This document shows, in pieces, positions 1 to 37,921 of a DNA stretch of 64,000 nucleotides. Position 1 is the stretch's first letter. The number at the start of each line of letters is the position of its first letter. The stretch spans positions 501,501 to 565,500 of the forward strand of contig CAMRHE010000134.1 in NCBI GenBank assembly GCA_947044405.1. Direction: 5' to 3'. The stretch is from Leptodactylus fallax. Its lineage: Eukaryota > Chordata > Amphibia > Anura > Leptodactylidae. The translations under genes were made by a program, and so were the position numbers. The notes below the pieces were generated by a model that saw only the letters and a program-made list of their open reading frames with translations, ran no database searches and was not told the DNA's origin.

Positions 1-228
1 CTCTTCTTCTTTAGCAGACGCCTCTTCTTGACGTCATCCTTTGTTCAGGAGACATGCGCCGACTGCGCATGTCCATTCGGCCATTTTCCTGTGGCCTATT
101 ACATGCACCGCATGAAGTACGCTCGTGTAATAGGCCACAGGAAAATGGCCAAATGGACACGCGCAGCTGGCGCATGTTTCCCGAACTAAGGATGATGTCA
201 AGAAGAGGCGTCTGCTAAAGAAGAAGAG
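1..228. repeat. Foldback (inverted-repeat) element, arms about 100 bases
   Basis: Bases 1-101 and 128-228 are near-complementary: the first 22 bases pair exactly with 207-228, and the arms stay alike up to a spacer of about 26 bases rich in CpG. The few differences are single substitutions. No reading frame is present. This is the form of a foldback MITE. Its true left end may lie just outside the window. The family is not recognised. Confidence 0.75.
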
Positions 229-635
229 AGGCAGCGTGGTAAGTTCAAAAATGCATCTGAGGAGAGCACAGGGGCCGCCTCCTGTGCAGTTTCAGCACTA
301 GGGGGCACCACCTGTGCATTCTGAAGACACATTAGCATAAAGATAAAAATCAACATTTATTCTAAAAGGCAGCGAGGAGTGAAACAAGAAAGGTAGGAGA
401 AGATTAGCCTTTGTAAAGGCTTTTACGACGTGGTCTTACTAAAATTGGCCTTTCTGAATGATAGAATCCCTTTAAATAGAAAAGAGATCTCTTAACAAAA
501 TAAAGTTGTGTTGCAAAACTCAGTGCCCTTGTACAGATTCTCCCCATTGCATGCTCCATTGTAGTATTCACCAGTAGACCAGACTGTACTTCATTTTTAG
601 GAATTTTAAAGTAGAGCAGCTGTATGAATTATAGC
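229..635. other. Stretch without a recognisable gene
   Basis: No exon-like open frame with splice sites, RNA gene or clear repeat boundary was seen. A short T-rich and CTG-rich mix precedes the target duplication of the next element. It lies 3' of exon 10 of the cadherin gene and is presumably intronic. Confidence 0.5.
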
Positions 636-1648
636 TAGAGATGAGCGAATCGAAGCTGACGAAGTGGAATTCGATCCGAATTTCAGGAAATATTCAATTC
701 GCCTCGAATTCGGATTTCCTCACATTTCATGGTAACGAATCGCACAGCTCCTATCGGGGGTTTTAACCCCTTGGATACCACGGTCAAACATGACCGCGGC
801 ATCCAAGGGGTTCCGCCATGCTACATGTTCCCCTCTGCACCCCCCCGCAGTGATTAAAAATAAAAAAATACTGATACTCACCTTTCCTGGGCTCAGCATC
901 CACTCCGGAGCTCTTCCAGCCCAGTGACTGAGGTCCTGCTCCCCAGGCCTCACTGCTCGGGCCTGTGATTGGGCCCCAGCGGTCACGTGGAACGTGCGGG
1001 AGCTCTGATTATTATACCACAGCTCTAGGGAGGGGGATCTTTTTTTTTTTTTTTTTTTTTTGTCCCCATAGGGGATTGAAGCAACGATATTCTGATCACT
1101 GCTTCAATAGGTATACACTGCAATACACGTGTATTGCAGTGTATAGGAGGCTGTCAGGCCATGCAGACGCATAGACTGACAGTCTCCATTCAAGGCAGGA
1201 TCAACCAGGTATGCGGAGGGACAGCGATGAGGAAGACCCGGACTCACTGGTCAGATCCCGGGCTGCCAAATAGGAGCAGCAGCACTCCCCGAAAATGTCG
1301 CAGGGGGGCTGATCGGGACCCCAATATATAATAAAACCCCTGAGATGCCGCGGCTTCTGAGGTGTTAACATCTGCGATCGGAGCTCAGCTCCGACCAGGG
1401 GTGTTAGAGGACAGTGTCAGCCGTTACATATGGATGACACCTGCAAAGCAGGGTGCGCACACAGTTTCTGTGTGCGCACCATGCTTCCGCTGTGGTTTGC
1501 AGGAAGTCCTTCCTGGCAGCGCCTTACTATTAGGGCGGATGTCGGGAAGGGGTTAACCCGATTCACCACAAATTAATTCAGTTTGAATCTTTATGGAAAA
1601 TTTGGCGAATCGGCTGATTTGAACTTTTGACAAATTCGCTCATCTCTA
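636..1648. mobile_element. Non-autonomous hAT-like element, 1013 bases
   Basis: The ends are inverted: TAGAGATGAGCGAAT at 636-650 and its complement at 1634-1648. Flanking octamers ATTATAGC (628-635) and ATTATAGT (1649-1656) match at 7 of 8, as expected for the 8-base duplications of hAT transposons. The interior encodes no transposase; it contains T runs, CpG-rich patches and a 34-base perfect palindrome. A second member with the same ends sits at 56014-56331. Superfamily assignment rests on the ends and duplication length only. Confidence 0.7.
1112..1145. repeat. Perfect 34-base palindrome
   Basis: The half-site TATACACTGCAATACAC is followed directly by its exact complement, with no spacer. 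It lies inside the hAT-like element and may be a hairpin or a subterminal binding site. Confidence 0.8.
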
Positions 1649-2524
1649 ATTATAGTCTATGGAGTCCACAGGTAACTGCTTTTTTAGCGGACAGCTTTTC
1701 ATCGTTCAGGTCCCCATGCAGACCTGAACGATGGAGAGATCAATGCTAATGTGAACCTAGCGTAACAGCATTGAGAATATCCAGTGCTACAGTAGCTTTC
1801 AAACTCACTTTAACAGTGAAGGTCTCCGGTGCCTGCAGCAGGTTTGCTCTTGCTATAAGAAAGCCATTCTGTGTTATCTGAAATAGCTGACTGTGGTTAG
1901 ACAGAGTTTTCAGACTAAGGTGGATCTGTGGATTGCTTCCCTGAAATCACAAAGCTTAGATATTAAGAAAAAAAGAACACCAATAAAAAAAAACCAGAAA
2001 ACAAAAAAGTGGCAAAATGTATTTTTCCTAATAAAATTTTTGGTGACTTATGTAAATAGCTGTCATCAAAGAGTCCTTAAAGGGGTAAAGGAGTTTCAGT
2101 ATAAAGGAGTTTCCTGTACCATTTGTTATCAATTCCTTATGGTTTCCAGATCTCTGCTTGCTTCACCCTATCAGATTTTTCATTATCTACTTCCACTGGG
2201 TGATATCTGTTATGATCATGTGATGGAGTCACAGGGATACGCCCATTACACATCTCTGATATCTATATTGGATTTCACAAGCCGTGTACTTGTATGATCA
2301 TCACATAACCAGGGCAGATTTAAATAACTGCAAGCAAAGATGGTGAACAATGTGAGAGACAGATACAGAAAGTAAACAGAAGAACTGTATCACTGAACAC
2401 ACAGAATAAGCATCATTTACTATATAGGAAGACGCCTTTAACCGGAACTAATCCATATGAAACATCTACGTGAAGTGGCTTTGCACTGGAGGTTGGAGAG
2501 AAAGTGTGAGATGACTTTACTTAC
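1649..2524. other. Intronic stretch with MITE remnant and hairpin
   Basis: A hairpin with a 12-base stem (1700-1711 with 1722-1733, half-site CATCGTTCAGGT) is followed at about 1751 by GTGAACCTAGCGTAAC. That is the terminal motif of the MITE family seen complete at 28664-28918 and 30497-30695, so 1655-1765 is probably a truncated copy. The rest holds only chance open frames. Confidence 0.5.
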
Positions 2525-28418
<25,894 letters not shown>

Positions 28419-28534
28419 AGCTAAATACAGTGCAAAGTCTGCAGCCTATAGGAAAAAGGAGAGAGTCAAATTAGTTGTTTCAAGAGTTAAGACAATTGAA
28501 CTATCTGTAACTGATCTGTAGTGAACTATCTGTA

Positions 28535-28692
28535 GACGAAAACCCGAACGCTAGTTTGAACCTAGCATAAAAAGAAAACAAATGTCAGCGTTGACAAACC
28601 AAGAATAATGATCTGTCATTATTCTTGGCTTGTCAACGCTGACATTTGTTTTCTTTTTATGCTAGGTTCAAACTAGCGTTCGGGTTTTCGTC
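28535..28692. repeat. 158-base near-perfect palindrome
   Basis: Arms 28535-28611 and 28616-28692 pair at 76 of 77 positions around a 4-base loop. The single mismatch is ACAAACC against ACAAGCC. Its outer arms contain the MITE end GCTAGGTTCAAACTAGCGTT, so it probably arose from two MITE ends head to head. It lies about 120 bases upstream of the cdhr5 ATG. Confidence 0.9.
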
Positions 28693-28918
28693 CTTCTGGT
28701 CCACTTGGTGACCCAAAAGAAGGAAACCCTTTCTGCTTAAAAAGCGGTTACACACAGAAACTTTCAGACCCCATAGACTATAATGGGGTCTGTCAGGTTT
28801 CCGCCCCGTTTCCGCTGAAAACAGCGGAGAGAAAAGTCCTCCAGGACTTTTCTCTCTGCCGATTTTAAGCGTAATCTGGGATGGAGTGGCTCGAATGCTA
28901 GTGTGAAGCTAGCGTTAA
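28664..28918. mobile_element. MITE with GCTAGGTTCAAACTAGCG ends
   Basis: Left end GCTAGGTTCAAACTAGCGTT and right end AATGCTAGTGTGAAGCTAGC are inverted relatives. The interior has the CCCATAGACTATAATGGGGT self-complementary patch. A second copy lies at 30497-30695. Confidence 0.65.
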
Positions 28919-29451
28919 CAATATCCCAGAAAACTAGAAAAATGGTTTATGGTTAAAGGTAACACTAAAGATATGTATCTGATAACAAGGTATGTGTACC
29001 AACAACATAGAATAAATCCCAAGTAATATATTTAGTACACTTAAAAACTAACTTTTATTAATATCCACTAAAAGTATATATATATTTAAAAGAAAACACC
29101 TAATATAGAGGTGCCATACTATAATGGGGTCATATATAAATAAAGGTAGCCTACCTCAACATAGGAGGATAGTATGGTGATACCTATGTCACTTCACAAC
29201 CACCCCTAAGTTTTATATTGTAGTTCCCAGTATTTAAATGTCAATTCACTGAAGGAGAAGAGTAAAGTATAAATCCACTAAGGATATAGCGCACACACAT
29301 ACACACCAACTGGCTAGAGGTCAGTAAAAGACCGACCAACCTGTCTGACTAGCCACTAACTAGGGAGCTTACATTACACTCCCACATTTGACTGCCTAAT
29401 ACCACAAACAAACAAACACCATAGACGATACAAAAGGAGTATTTGCCCTAA
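28919..29451. other. A/T-rich stretch, possibly the body of a Penelope-derived repeat
   Basis: CTAACTTTTATTAATATCC and TATATATAT tracts precede the foldback with hammerhead-like cores. No coding capacity was seen. The link to that foldback is inference. Confidence 0.35.
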
Positions 29452-29460
29452 CTCCCAGCC

Positions 29461-29503
29461 TACTGACGCGTTTCTGCTGAACTACACCAGCTCATCAGAG
29501 GCA
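29461..29503 (-). ncRNA. Second, inverted hammerhead-like motif
   Basis: The minus strand carries the same core (CTGATGA, GCTG/CAGC stem, GAAACGCGTC). The 3' stem I strand reads AGTAG instead of AGGCA, so stem I pairs poorly. It is likely a decayed or mirror copy in the left arm of the foldback. Confidence 0.4.
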
Positions 29504-29674
29504 CATGCATAAGGGCAAAGCAGAATACACCATAGATGTGTGCAAACTGCCTGTATAATTTAGAGCGTCTAATATAACAACCCGGCCGGCCGTGATGAAT
29601 GACGGGCCAGGCTGTTAAATTATACAGGCAGTTTGCACACAACTATTGTGTATTCTGCTTTGCCCTTATGCATG

Positions 29675-29718
29675 TGCCTCTGATGAGCTGGTGTAGTTCA
29701 GCAGAAACGCGTCAGGCA
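29675..29718 (+). ncRNA. Hammerhead-ribozyme-like motif
   Basis: TGCCT (29675-29679) can pair with AGGCA (29714-29718) as stem I. CTGATGA (29680-29686) is the conserved core. GCTG and CAGC (29687-29690, 29699-29702) form stem II around an 8-base loop. GAAA (29704-29707) follows after one extra A, then a minimal CGCG stem III and GTC, with cleavage predicted after 29713. This matches the minimal type I hammerheads known from Penelope-like elements and amphibian repeats. The extra A next to GAAA may weaken it. Confidence 0.55.
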
Positions 29719-29772
29719 GGCTGGGAGGCACTCACTTATGTTTATTCATTCATATGACAAGCATTTCCTGCC

Positions 29773-30001
29773 TTTAGACTGAGGCCCCACGTTGCGGAAA
29801 CACAGCTTTCTTTGTTGCAGATTTTGCTGCGGTTTTTTTTAGACAAAGGCAAGAATGGCTACAAAAGGAATGGGAAATATATAGGAAGCTCTTATACTTC
29901 TAACTTCTGATCAATCCACTCCTGGCTTTGGCTTGAAAAACTGCAGCAAAACCTGCAACAAAAAAAGATGCGTTTTCCGCAATGTGGGGCCTCAGCCTAA
30001 A
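29773..30001. mobile_element. MITE, GGCCCCAC-end family
   Basis: TTAGACTGAGGCCCCACGTT at the left and GTGGGGCCTCAGCCTAA at the right are inverted ends of the family seen at 23280. Confidence 0.7.
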
Positions 30002-30064
30002 GCCCCTTGCAGACGACTGTGTGCAACCTGGCTGAGTCACAATTTCTTAGTCCTGGAAAACCCC

Positions 30065-30325
30065 TTTAGGCTAAGGCCCCACGTGGCTGCTGTTCGTCCC
30101 GCAGCGCTTATGCAAGAAAATTGGCAGAGTTTTCGTCTGCAGACTTTCTGCTTCAATTATACCTACTTGTATATGGAAACCGCCGGAGTTTCTGTAGATA
30201 TAATTGACATTTTGGAAATTGCCCCGTGTCTGCAGCGCGTATTTTAATGCAAAGTGGGGATGGGATTCACTAGAATCCCATCCACTTTGCTGTGACTGTA
30301 AAGCGCCACGTTTTGTTCCGCAGCG
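30065..30325. mobile_element. MITE, GGCCCCAC-end family, right end worn
   Basis: It begins TTAGGCTAAGGCCCCACG and contains the CCGCAGCGCTT and TATACCTA internal motifs. The right end is diverged (GCGCCACGTTTTGTTCCGC). Confidence 0.6.
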
Positions 30326-30496
30326 TTTCCTTCTACTCGCCTCCTAAACCCAGAATAAGCAGAGATTTAGATTAATACAACACAAGTAATACTGAATCCT
30401 TTTCCACAAAACTATTTACCAATCTGCTCAGCTAATTCTTCTCTACAATATTGTGTGTAGTTTCTTTTAAATGATCACTAACTTTTCAGACAACTG

Positions 30497-30695
30497 ACGC
30501 TAGGTTCACACTAGCACTAGCTCTCTGTTGTTCGGTTCCGTCGGGGGCACCTTAAGCAGACCGCTAAAACAGCGGTTACACACTGAACCCGGTGGACCCC
30601 ATTGACTATAATGGGGTTTGTTGGGTATTTGTCAAGTGGACTCTGCTATGGAATCTCCAACAGAGACTCTGATGCAGATGTAAACCTAGCCTTAG
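30497..30695. mobile_element. MITE with GCTAGGTTCACACTAGC ends
   Basis: ACGCTAGGTTCACACTAGC at the left, AAACCTAGCCTTAG at the right, and a CCCATTGACTATAATGGGGT self-complementary centre shared with 28664-28918. Confidence 0.65.
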
Positions 30696-31023
30696 TCTCA
30701 TCTGAATAGAGCGTGTTAGTTGCAGTTAATTTTGGTGTCTGATATTAGGCTGTCTACTGTCAGGTGAGTGATCTCAGGCAGGAGCAGATAAGTGGTGTAA
30801 TTCTTAGCTCTGACACTGTACAATCAGAGATACAATATGGGTGTAAAATGTAAAACACCCCCCCAAATGATACCAAACTCCCTTACCAATGGACTTAAAG
30901 ATGAGTCCCAAGTATTATCTACAAGTGTAACAACAATATATAATCTGATGGCCCAGGAAAATCCACATAGGACTATCAAAAAATATATCCCCACTCCCTT
31001 GAAATTAGTAACAACCATTTCAA

Positions 31024-31441
31024 GCCCCCATAAAGGAAGGGCCCTTGTTACAGACCCCCAGTAAAGGCCCCTGATACAGGCTTCCATACAGTAAGGGACT
31101 CTGTTACAGGCTTCCATACAGCAAGAACCTATGTTACAGGCCCCCATACAGTAAGCGCCCCTGTTACAAACCCCCATACAGTAAGGGCCCATATTAAAGG
31201 CCCACATATAGTAAGTGCCCCCCCTACAGGCCCCCATACAGTAAGTTCCCCCATTACAGGCCCCCATATAGTAAGTGCTCCCATTACAGTCCCCATACAG
31301 TAAGTTCCCTCATTACAGGCTTCCATAGAGTAAGGGCCACTGTTACAGGCCCCCATACAGTAAAAGCCCCTGTTACTGGCGTCCCTTCAGTAAGGGCCCT
31401 TGTTATCGGCCCCCATAAAGTAATGGCCCGTGATACAAGGG
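31024..31441. repeat. Minisatellite, 30-base unit, about 14 copies
   Basis: The consensus starts CCCCCATACAGTAAGGGCCC and continues CTGTTACAGG. Because the unit is a multiple of three, two long minus-strand frames of MGACNGG-type repeats result; they are by-products. Copies diverge at 2-8 positions. Confidence 0.85.
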
Positions 31442-32071
31442 GTCCTCGTTATAGGCCCCAACACTTTTTTAGCTTACCTATTCCCTGCTCCTGTCCACAG
31501 CCACGTCTGATTAGGCGTCTGATGCTCTGTTAGGACAAGATGTCCGTGATGTAATAGACAGCGCCCCTTGTAAGTCTAACTGGAGATGGCAGTGAACAGG
31601 AGCAGGGATAGGTAAATGAAAATCTGCCAATACCTGCATTCATGATCATATCCATTGGCTTCCTATCAAGAGAAAAGACTGTCACCACTAAAACAGTTAA
31701 AGAAAATCTTTAAAACTGCAAAATGTTTAATTACTTATATTTGCAAAAATAGTTAACTTTTAATTGTCTATAAATTGTATGGTTATATTTGCTAAGAAAC
31801 CCCTGTAAACCTGTATTATTTCATGTCATGTATGTACAGAGGATACTGTTGCTAGTATTACTATTATTATTATTATTATTACTACATTCTTCTGAGTGCA
31901 CTTCAGTGGATACTGAAAAGTGAAAAGAGTGGACAACATCTAGGTTACATATATTTCAACTGCATGGCACAGGGTTCCATCTGAGTGGCCACAATCACAT
32001 GAACAAGAGGGGAAAATAAAGGAAAGCTCTTAATTCTTTGTGCACCAATCTGCAACATTTTATTTCATTAA
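31442..32071. other. Stretch without a gene
   Basis: Contains a (TTA)n tract near 31857-31880. Nothing else was supported. Confidence 0.4.
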
Positions 32072-32518
32072 AGGATATCTGTCACCAGAAGAGTCCAAAT
32101 TGAATCAGAAGCACAGTCAGATAGCCGTGGTTCTCGTGAACCAAATGCACATTTCTCCTTCCTGATCGGCGCCTATGTTGCTGAGAAATTAGCTTTTTTC
32201 CTGATATGCTAATGAGCTGTGTGATATAACAAGGGCGTCACCATTGGTCTCATTGCACCATGGAGTACTTATGTGATTGGCAGGACCAAGCAGTGTATAT
32301 GTCAATCATAGCAGAGAGGAAGGGATAGTTGGAGAGATTGGGTGCTTGGAAGCATAGCTCTTTGAAGTGAGGAGAGCAATGGTGACACACTCAAAGCTAA
32401 TATCTCAGTAATGGAGACATTGATCAGGAAAAAGTGAAAAAGTGTTTTAATCATGTGAAACCCTGCTATGTGACTGTGCTTATAGTTCATTAGGGACTCT
32501 TCTGGTGACAGTTCCCCT
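32072..32518. mobile_element. TTAA-flanked MITE with CTGTCACCAGAAGAG ends
   Basis: TTAA at 32068-32071 and 32519-32522. Inverted ends AGGATATCTGTCACCAGAAG and CTTCTGGTGACAGTTCCCC. The interior is non-coding. A piggyBac-type target site. Confidence 0.75.
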
Positions 32519-32522
32519 TTAA

Positions 32523-34279
32523 GGGGGAACAATATGCACAACCAGGATAGAATTGTACATATTGTGCCCACGCAGTAACATCATATTCAATACACTGTAA
32601 CCTTTGGTATAATTTCCACAGCAGTAGACACTGAAACTGCTATGTGCCCTTGCAACAAAGGGACCCACTACTACTCAAAGCTGAGGGTTAGCTAGTGATA
32701 ACTATAGATGATGGAAGAAGTTGAAATGGAATGGGGGCACATCAGGAAACACTTATTTTGATGTATACTCTTTGTCCTATATATTTTCCTTCTTTCTCCC
32801 CTTGGCACAGTGATCTGCATTCATTTTTACAAGTGCTGCTGTAGGGGTTTATGGCTACTTTTGGATGCTATCAGAGGTATACATAGAAAAGAAGGGCCCA
32901 CATGGAAAAGAATCAAAGACAAATCTTAGCGCATCATCATATTGGAATTTGCCACCAGAAGTGAAGAAAGTTGTGATTTCCCTTCCACCCCCTTTCTATG
33001 ACCCTTGTACCAATTTGTCTCCTTTGTTTACAAACAATCCAGTTTCTCAAGAAAGAGGAGCCTGCATAGTTTTTTCTCCACATGATAGCAAAGATGATGT
33101 AAATAAGACTGTATCTCCTCTTTCAAGAATCACCTCTCTACAAGGGCCCCATTGCAGCTGCATTGCCTGGCTGATAGAGCTTATGAACTTGAAGTCAGTT
33201 TACCTAGCCACTACTGTCATTGAAAAAGAAAGTGATCCACACCTTTATCAGCTGGGCACGGTGGTGTCTTGAGCTAGGTTTATATGCTGTGCCCTGGTAA
33301 TCTACTTAAGGTGGCACAGAGCCTTATATATTTAGTGATTGGTGACCCCTTGTGACAACTACTACTCTAAAAGAGATACCATCCCAAATAATCATCATCC
33401 AACAACTAGAATGGTCGCATATTAAACACAATTTTGTTCACTCAGTAACATACAAATGGCAAGCTAAATGGCCTAGTGTCATTAATGAAGTCATGTTCAT
33501 GAACTGTGTTACCATGCGTATAGAAGGAAATGTATACTCGAGCTCTGTCCTAATCTCAGAAGGGCTGCCCACAGATTGATGCTGTCATTAATGACTTGTT
33601 ATCCACGGGATTAGCATCTTTAGAGCTGAAGACCTGTCACCCCCTCCTGTGTGTTGACTGAGCATGACACATAGGAATCCTGCGTGTGTGACAAGATCAT
33701 CTGTAGACCAGCACATACTATAAATGAATGGCACGCCAGGCTTAGCAGGGTGGCATATTACCAGTTAACCTTCTAAACTCAAGAAGAACATTAAAGTATA
33801 CAAAACCAGTCAGTATACAATAATCAATCATTTCAATGATAAAATCTTAGTCTGTGTAGATGAAATGGACAGTCCTGCAGCTAAAGACACACACAAATAA
33901 CTCAATAATATTGTAAGACAATAAAAAAAATCATCATCAATAATAATAAGGCCACATTAAAAACCTAAAAGAGAAAACCAGGAACATCCTTAACATTATT
34001 ACACTATATAACAGCATGATGGACTCTACTTTATCTATTGAAATCTTATAGTCTATCTTCTGGATATGTTAAATTTCATCTGTTGCAATATTGGTCATAG
34101 TACTTGCATGCTGAATCTTAAATCTTGTAATGCATTTCCACACACATAGATTAAGTATTCTGTCTTGCCTACATTGTACAGTACATCAGTGGAGATGAAA
34201 ACATAATGTTCATTTAGCCTCCTTAGCACTACTGGTAATGTGGTGTGCAATAAGAAACTGAATTATGTCTCATACTTAC
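32523..34279. other. Stretch without a supportable gene
   Basis: A 135-codon plus-strand frame (32865-33272) has no family signature, no upstream splice logic and ordinary composition, so it is not called. The rest is A/T-rich. Confidence 0.4.
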
Positions 34280-34413
34280 AACTGTATCTTTCAGTGACTT
34301 TGGAGATGATACTGGTCCTTTCTCGTTCCTGACATGGCTCAACTTAGTAACAGTATGGTTTTCTCCATTAGTAGGTAGGAGGGTCAGATGGGCCTTCCAG
34401 TAAAGGTGTTGGC
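34280..34413 (-). other. Candidate exon, 134 bases, gene unknown
   Basis: On the minus strand TTCTCTTTACAG is a strong acceptor with a pyrimidine tract, and GTT|GTAAGTATG is a near-consensus donor. The enclosed sequence is open in one frame (WKAHLTLLPTNGENHTVTK is part of it). I do not recognise the product. It could be a 5' leader exon of cdhr5, 5.9 kb upstream of its first coding exon, or an exon of a neighbouring gene. Confidence 0.4.
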
Positions 34414-35987
34414 CTGTAAAGAGAAAGAAGCAGAAAGGAAATACAGAGCTCAGAGAGCTTAAAGTAATACCAACGTGGGGAGGGAAGAGCATCTGCTGTG
34501 GAAAAGGAGGAGGGTGGAAGGTGCATGCAATGTTAGAGAAAGGTAGGGAAAGTGTAATGGTGGATGAACAAGGAATATTGCTTGTACAGAACTGTGAATC
34601 TGGGGGTAGACTGTTAGATACCCAGATAGATTGAGACTGAGGAAAGGGGGCCCAAAAAATCCTATAGCTATTTCAGTTGCTTTCTTTCCTTTGTGCAAGA
34701 GTCATGAGGTTTATCCTGTATGGTAATTTTGACTAAAGTTTTGACTAAAGTGGCTGTGAAGAGGGGAAACTTGCTTAGGTTTATGATGTCATGGAGAAGA
34801 TGGAGCTATCCTGTGTTGTGTCTTTGTCTGTGACCTGTATAGCATGCACATAGGCAGCCTTCATGTTATATTACCCTTTTTTTCTGCTGGTGTAATGGTG
34901 TAAGTGTTATCTTTTGCATTCTAGAAGAAATCCACTACAGTTATTTTTGTAAAGACTGATCTGAAGAGTCAGCAAAATGAAGTGGAAGCTGGAGTAGAAA
35001 TAAGTGTTTTCGAGATTTAATCTGACCACAGTGTGGAGATTAACACCTTTTATAAACCAAAGAAATGGAGATGACCTACTATCAGACAGTACCGCACGAT
35101 AAAGCTATTTGCTCATATCCACTGCCTGTATTGTGTAGAAGATGGCCACAATTCCCCATGGAAGTTAAGTTGACTTTTTATTTTTATTCAGTATAAGGAA
35201 CAGTATATACCTGCTTAAAGTATTATATGATTTAGTTATAATGGACTAATTGGATTAATTAGGACTGGTTTTCAAAATCAGATTGATGGGGGTCTGACAA
35301 CCCAACAGTCCTATCAATCAACTGATATCAGTACCTGCAACGCCGTTGAAAGACAGCGCAGAGTTGGAAGCAGACAGCTCCATCTGCTGTGTAGTGGCAG
35401 TTAGTGACTATTTCAGATTAGCTCCCATTCAAATCGGTGGAAGATGAGCTGCAGTAATCACTAACTGCCACTAAATAGTGGACGGAGCTGCCTACTTCCA
35501 ACTTTTTGGACTGTGGGGTCAATTCATCAAGACTGGCGTATTATATGGCAATGTCGATAATACCTGGATGGCAGATTATTTGACGGATACATGAAGAGGC
35601 ACAGGCTTTGTCATGAATTAGGCGCATTCTCCACCAGGCCATGTGCTTTAACAGAAATCTACGACAGTGTCACGTACGGACTGTTCTAGCATGTGACATG
35701 GGTAAGTTTGTCAGAGGTTAATTTACTCCACTGACTTAATCATGCATTCACCCATTACTCAGCTTCATCCTCATCTGGCAAAGCTGGGAAAGGAATTACT
35801 TCATCTCCGCCTGGGAAAGCTGAATATCTGCAGGCTTCTGAGGTCCATTCTTGTCACAACCCCCTCTCTTAGGCCTGACTGATTACTGATAGTGACAGTG
35901 AGTAGTTAAGCAATAAAATTGATCTATCTTGTATTATTGCAAAAAGCATGCTGCTAGACATAAAACTAGTCCCAGACACCACATATA
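34414..35987. other. Stretch without a gene; repeat-like patch near 35230-35520
   Basis: 35300-35515 contains self-complementary halves (CAGTTAGTGACTATTTCAGA with AATCACTAACTGCCAC; AGCTCCATC with GGACGGAGCTGC), typical of a worn MITE. Nothing coding was recognised. Confidence 0.45.
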
Positions 35988-36998
<1,011 letters not shown>

Positions 36999-37921
36999 TA
37001 TATATGTATATATATACATACATAAATAATATAACGCACTGGTGATACATTCAAATGGGGTTCTTTCACCACAGACAGTTTTCAGCTGGTATAGATGTTT
37101 GTCGTCATTTACACCACAAAGATAGCAAACTTGACAGTGACTAACCGGCCTACCATTAATACCATTGTCCACCACCAGGACCTGGGAATCACAGTTTTTG
37201 CTGTGCTTATTTGTGCTATGTGATTGGTTTGTGTATGGGAGATGTTATCGTCATCATACTTATCTCTCCACTCCTGATGAACCCTGATAGTGACAGATTG
37301 TGGGGAAACGGTTTGAGCAGTTTTACAGGCAGCTTGGAACAGTCTAGCAAGCAGCCTATTAGTAGTCCGACAGGTAGTTTGGAGTAGTTCAACAAGCAGC
37401 CTGGTTTAGCTCCAGTGAGGCAGAGTTCAGTGTGTCATCTGTAGCTTCAGAGCCAACCGTGGGGATAATATATGTAACCCCTCACTGTTTACCTGTATAC
37501 TATCTTTTGATTACTATATGCCCCAGTGTGATGGACATTTAACACCTATTGGAGCAATATATCTCTGTGGAGGTTATAGGCTCAATTCCCCAGATAATTG
37601 TGAGATACCTATCCTATGCTGATAACGGCACTAGCACTTTATCTATTTTAGTTATGACACTTTATTTTGGAGTATATTTTATTCAGCTACTCCTTCTATG
37701 TACTGTATTCTGACAGAGGTCTGATTGAGAGAGTGGAGCGGTATATTTGTATACATTAGGGAAATCTTAACATTATACCCTCCTCTTTATCTCCCCTCAC
37801 TCACTATGAGTTTAGTGGTGTACCTCAGAAACTCACACCATTAATGACTAGTAGGTATAGTGGTTATTGGGCTGCAGTTTTGTTAGCCAGGAGTGGGTTA
37901 GATTTATCCAGTACTATACTG
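36999..37921. other. Stretch without a gene
   Basis: CTGATGA (37273-37279), a CCC/GGG stem and GAAACG (37305-37310) form another worn hammerhead-like or related repeat, followed by about five degenerate 22-base units of CAGCTTGGAACAGTCTAGCA type at 37325-37420. No coding exon was recognised. Confidence 0.45.

Larger units (their letters stand above)
29452..29728. repeat. Foldback, arms about 115 bases, each with a hammerhead-like core
   Basis: 29452-29567 is complementary to about 29615-29728: CTCCCAGCCTACTGACGCG against CGTCAGGCAGGCTGGGAG, and matching AAGGGCAAAGCAGAATACAC and ATTATACAGGCAG stretches. The spacer contains GGCCGGCC. Both arms include CTGATGAGCTG, GTGTAGTTCAGC, then AGAAACGCGTCA. 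Confidence 0.8.

Noticed and set aside
1893..2297. 134-codon plus-strand frame
   Set aside because: Lysine- and leucine-rich chance frame in intronic A/T-rich DNA; no start, domain or splice evidence.
30824..31356. Minus-strand frames of MGACNGG-type repeats
   Set aside because: They are translations of a 30-base minisatellite and carry no other coding evidence.
31024..31441. CRISPR-like array
   Set aside because: Units are contiguous and diverged with no unique spacers; the window is clearly eukaryotic.
32865..33272. 135-codon plus-strand open frame
   Set aside because: No recognisable domain, no splice context, ordinary composition and no homologous motif; treated as chance.
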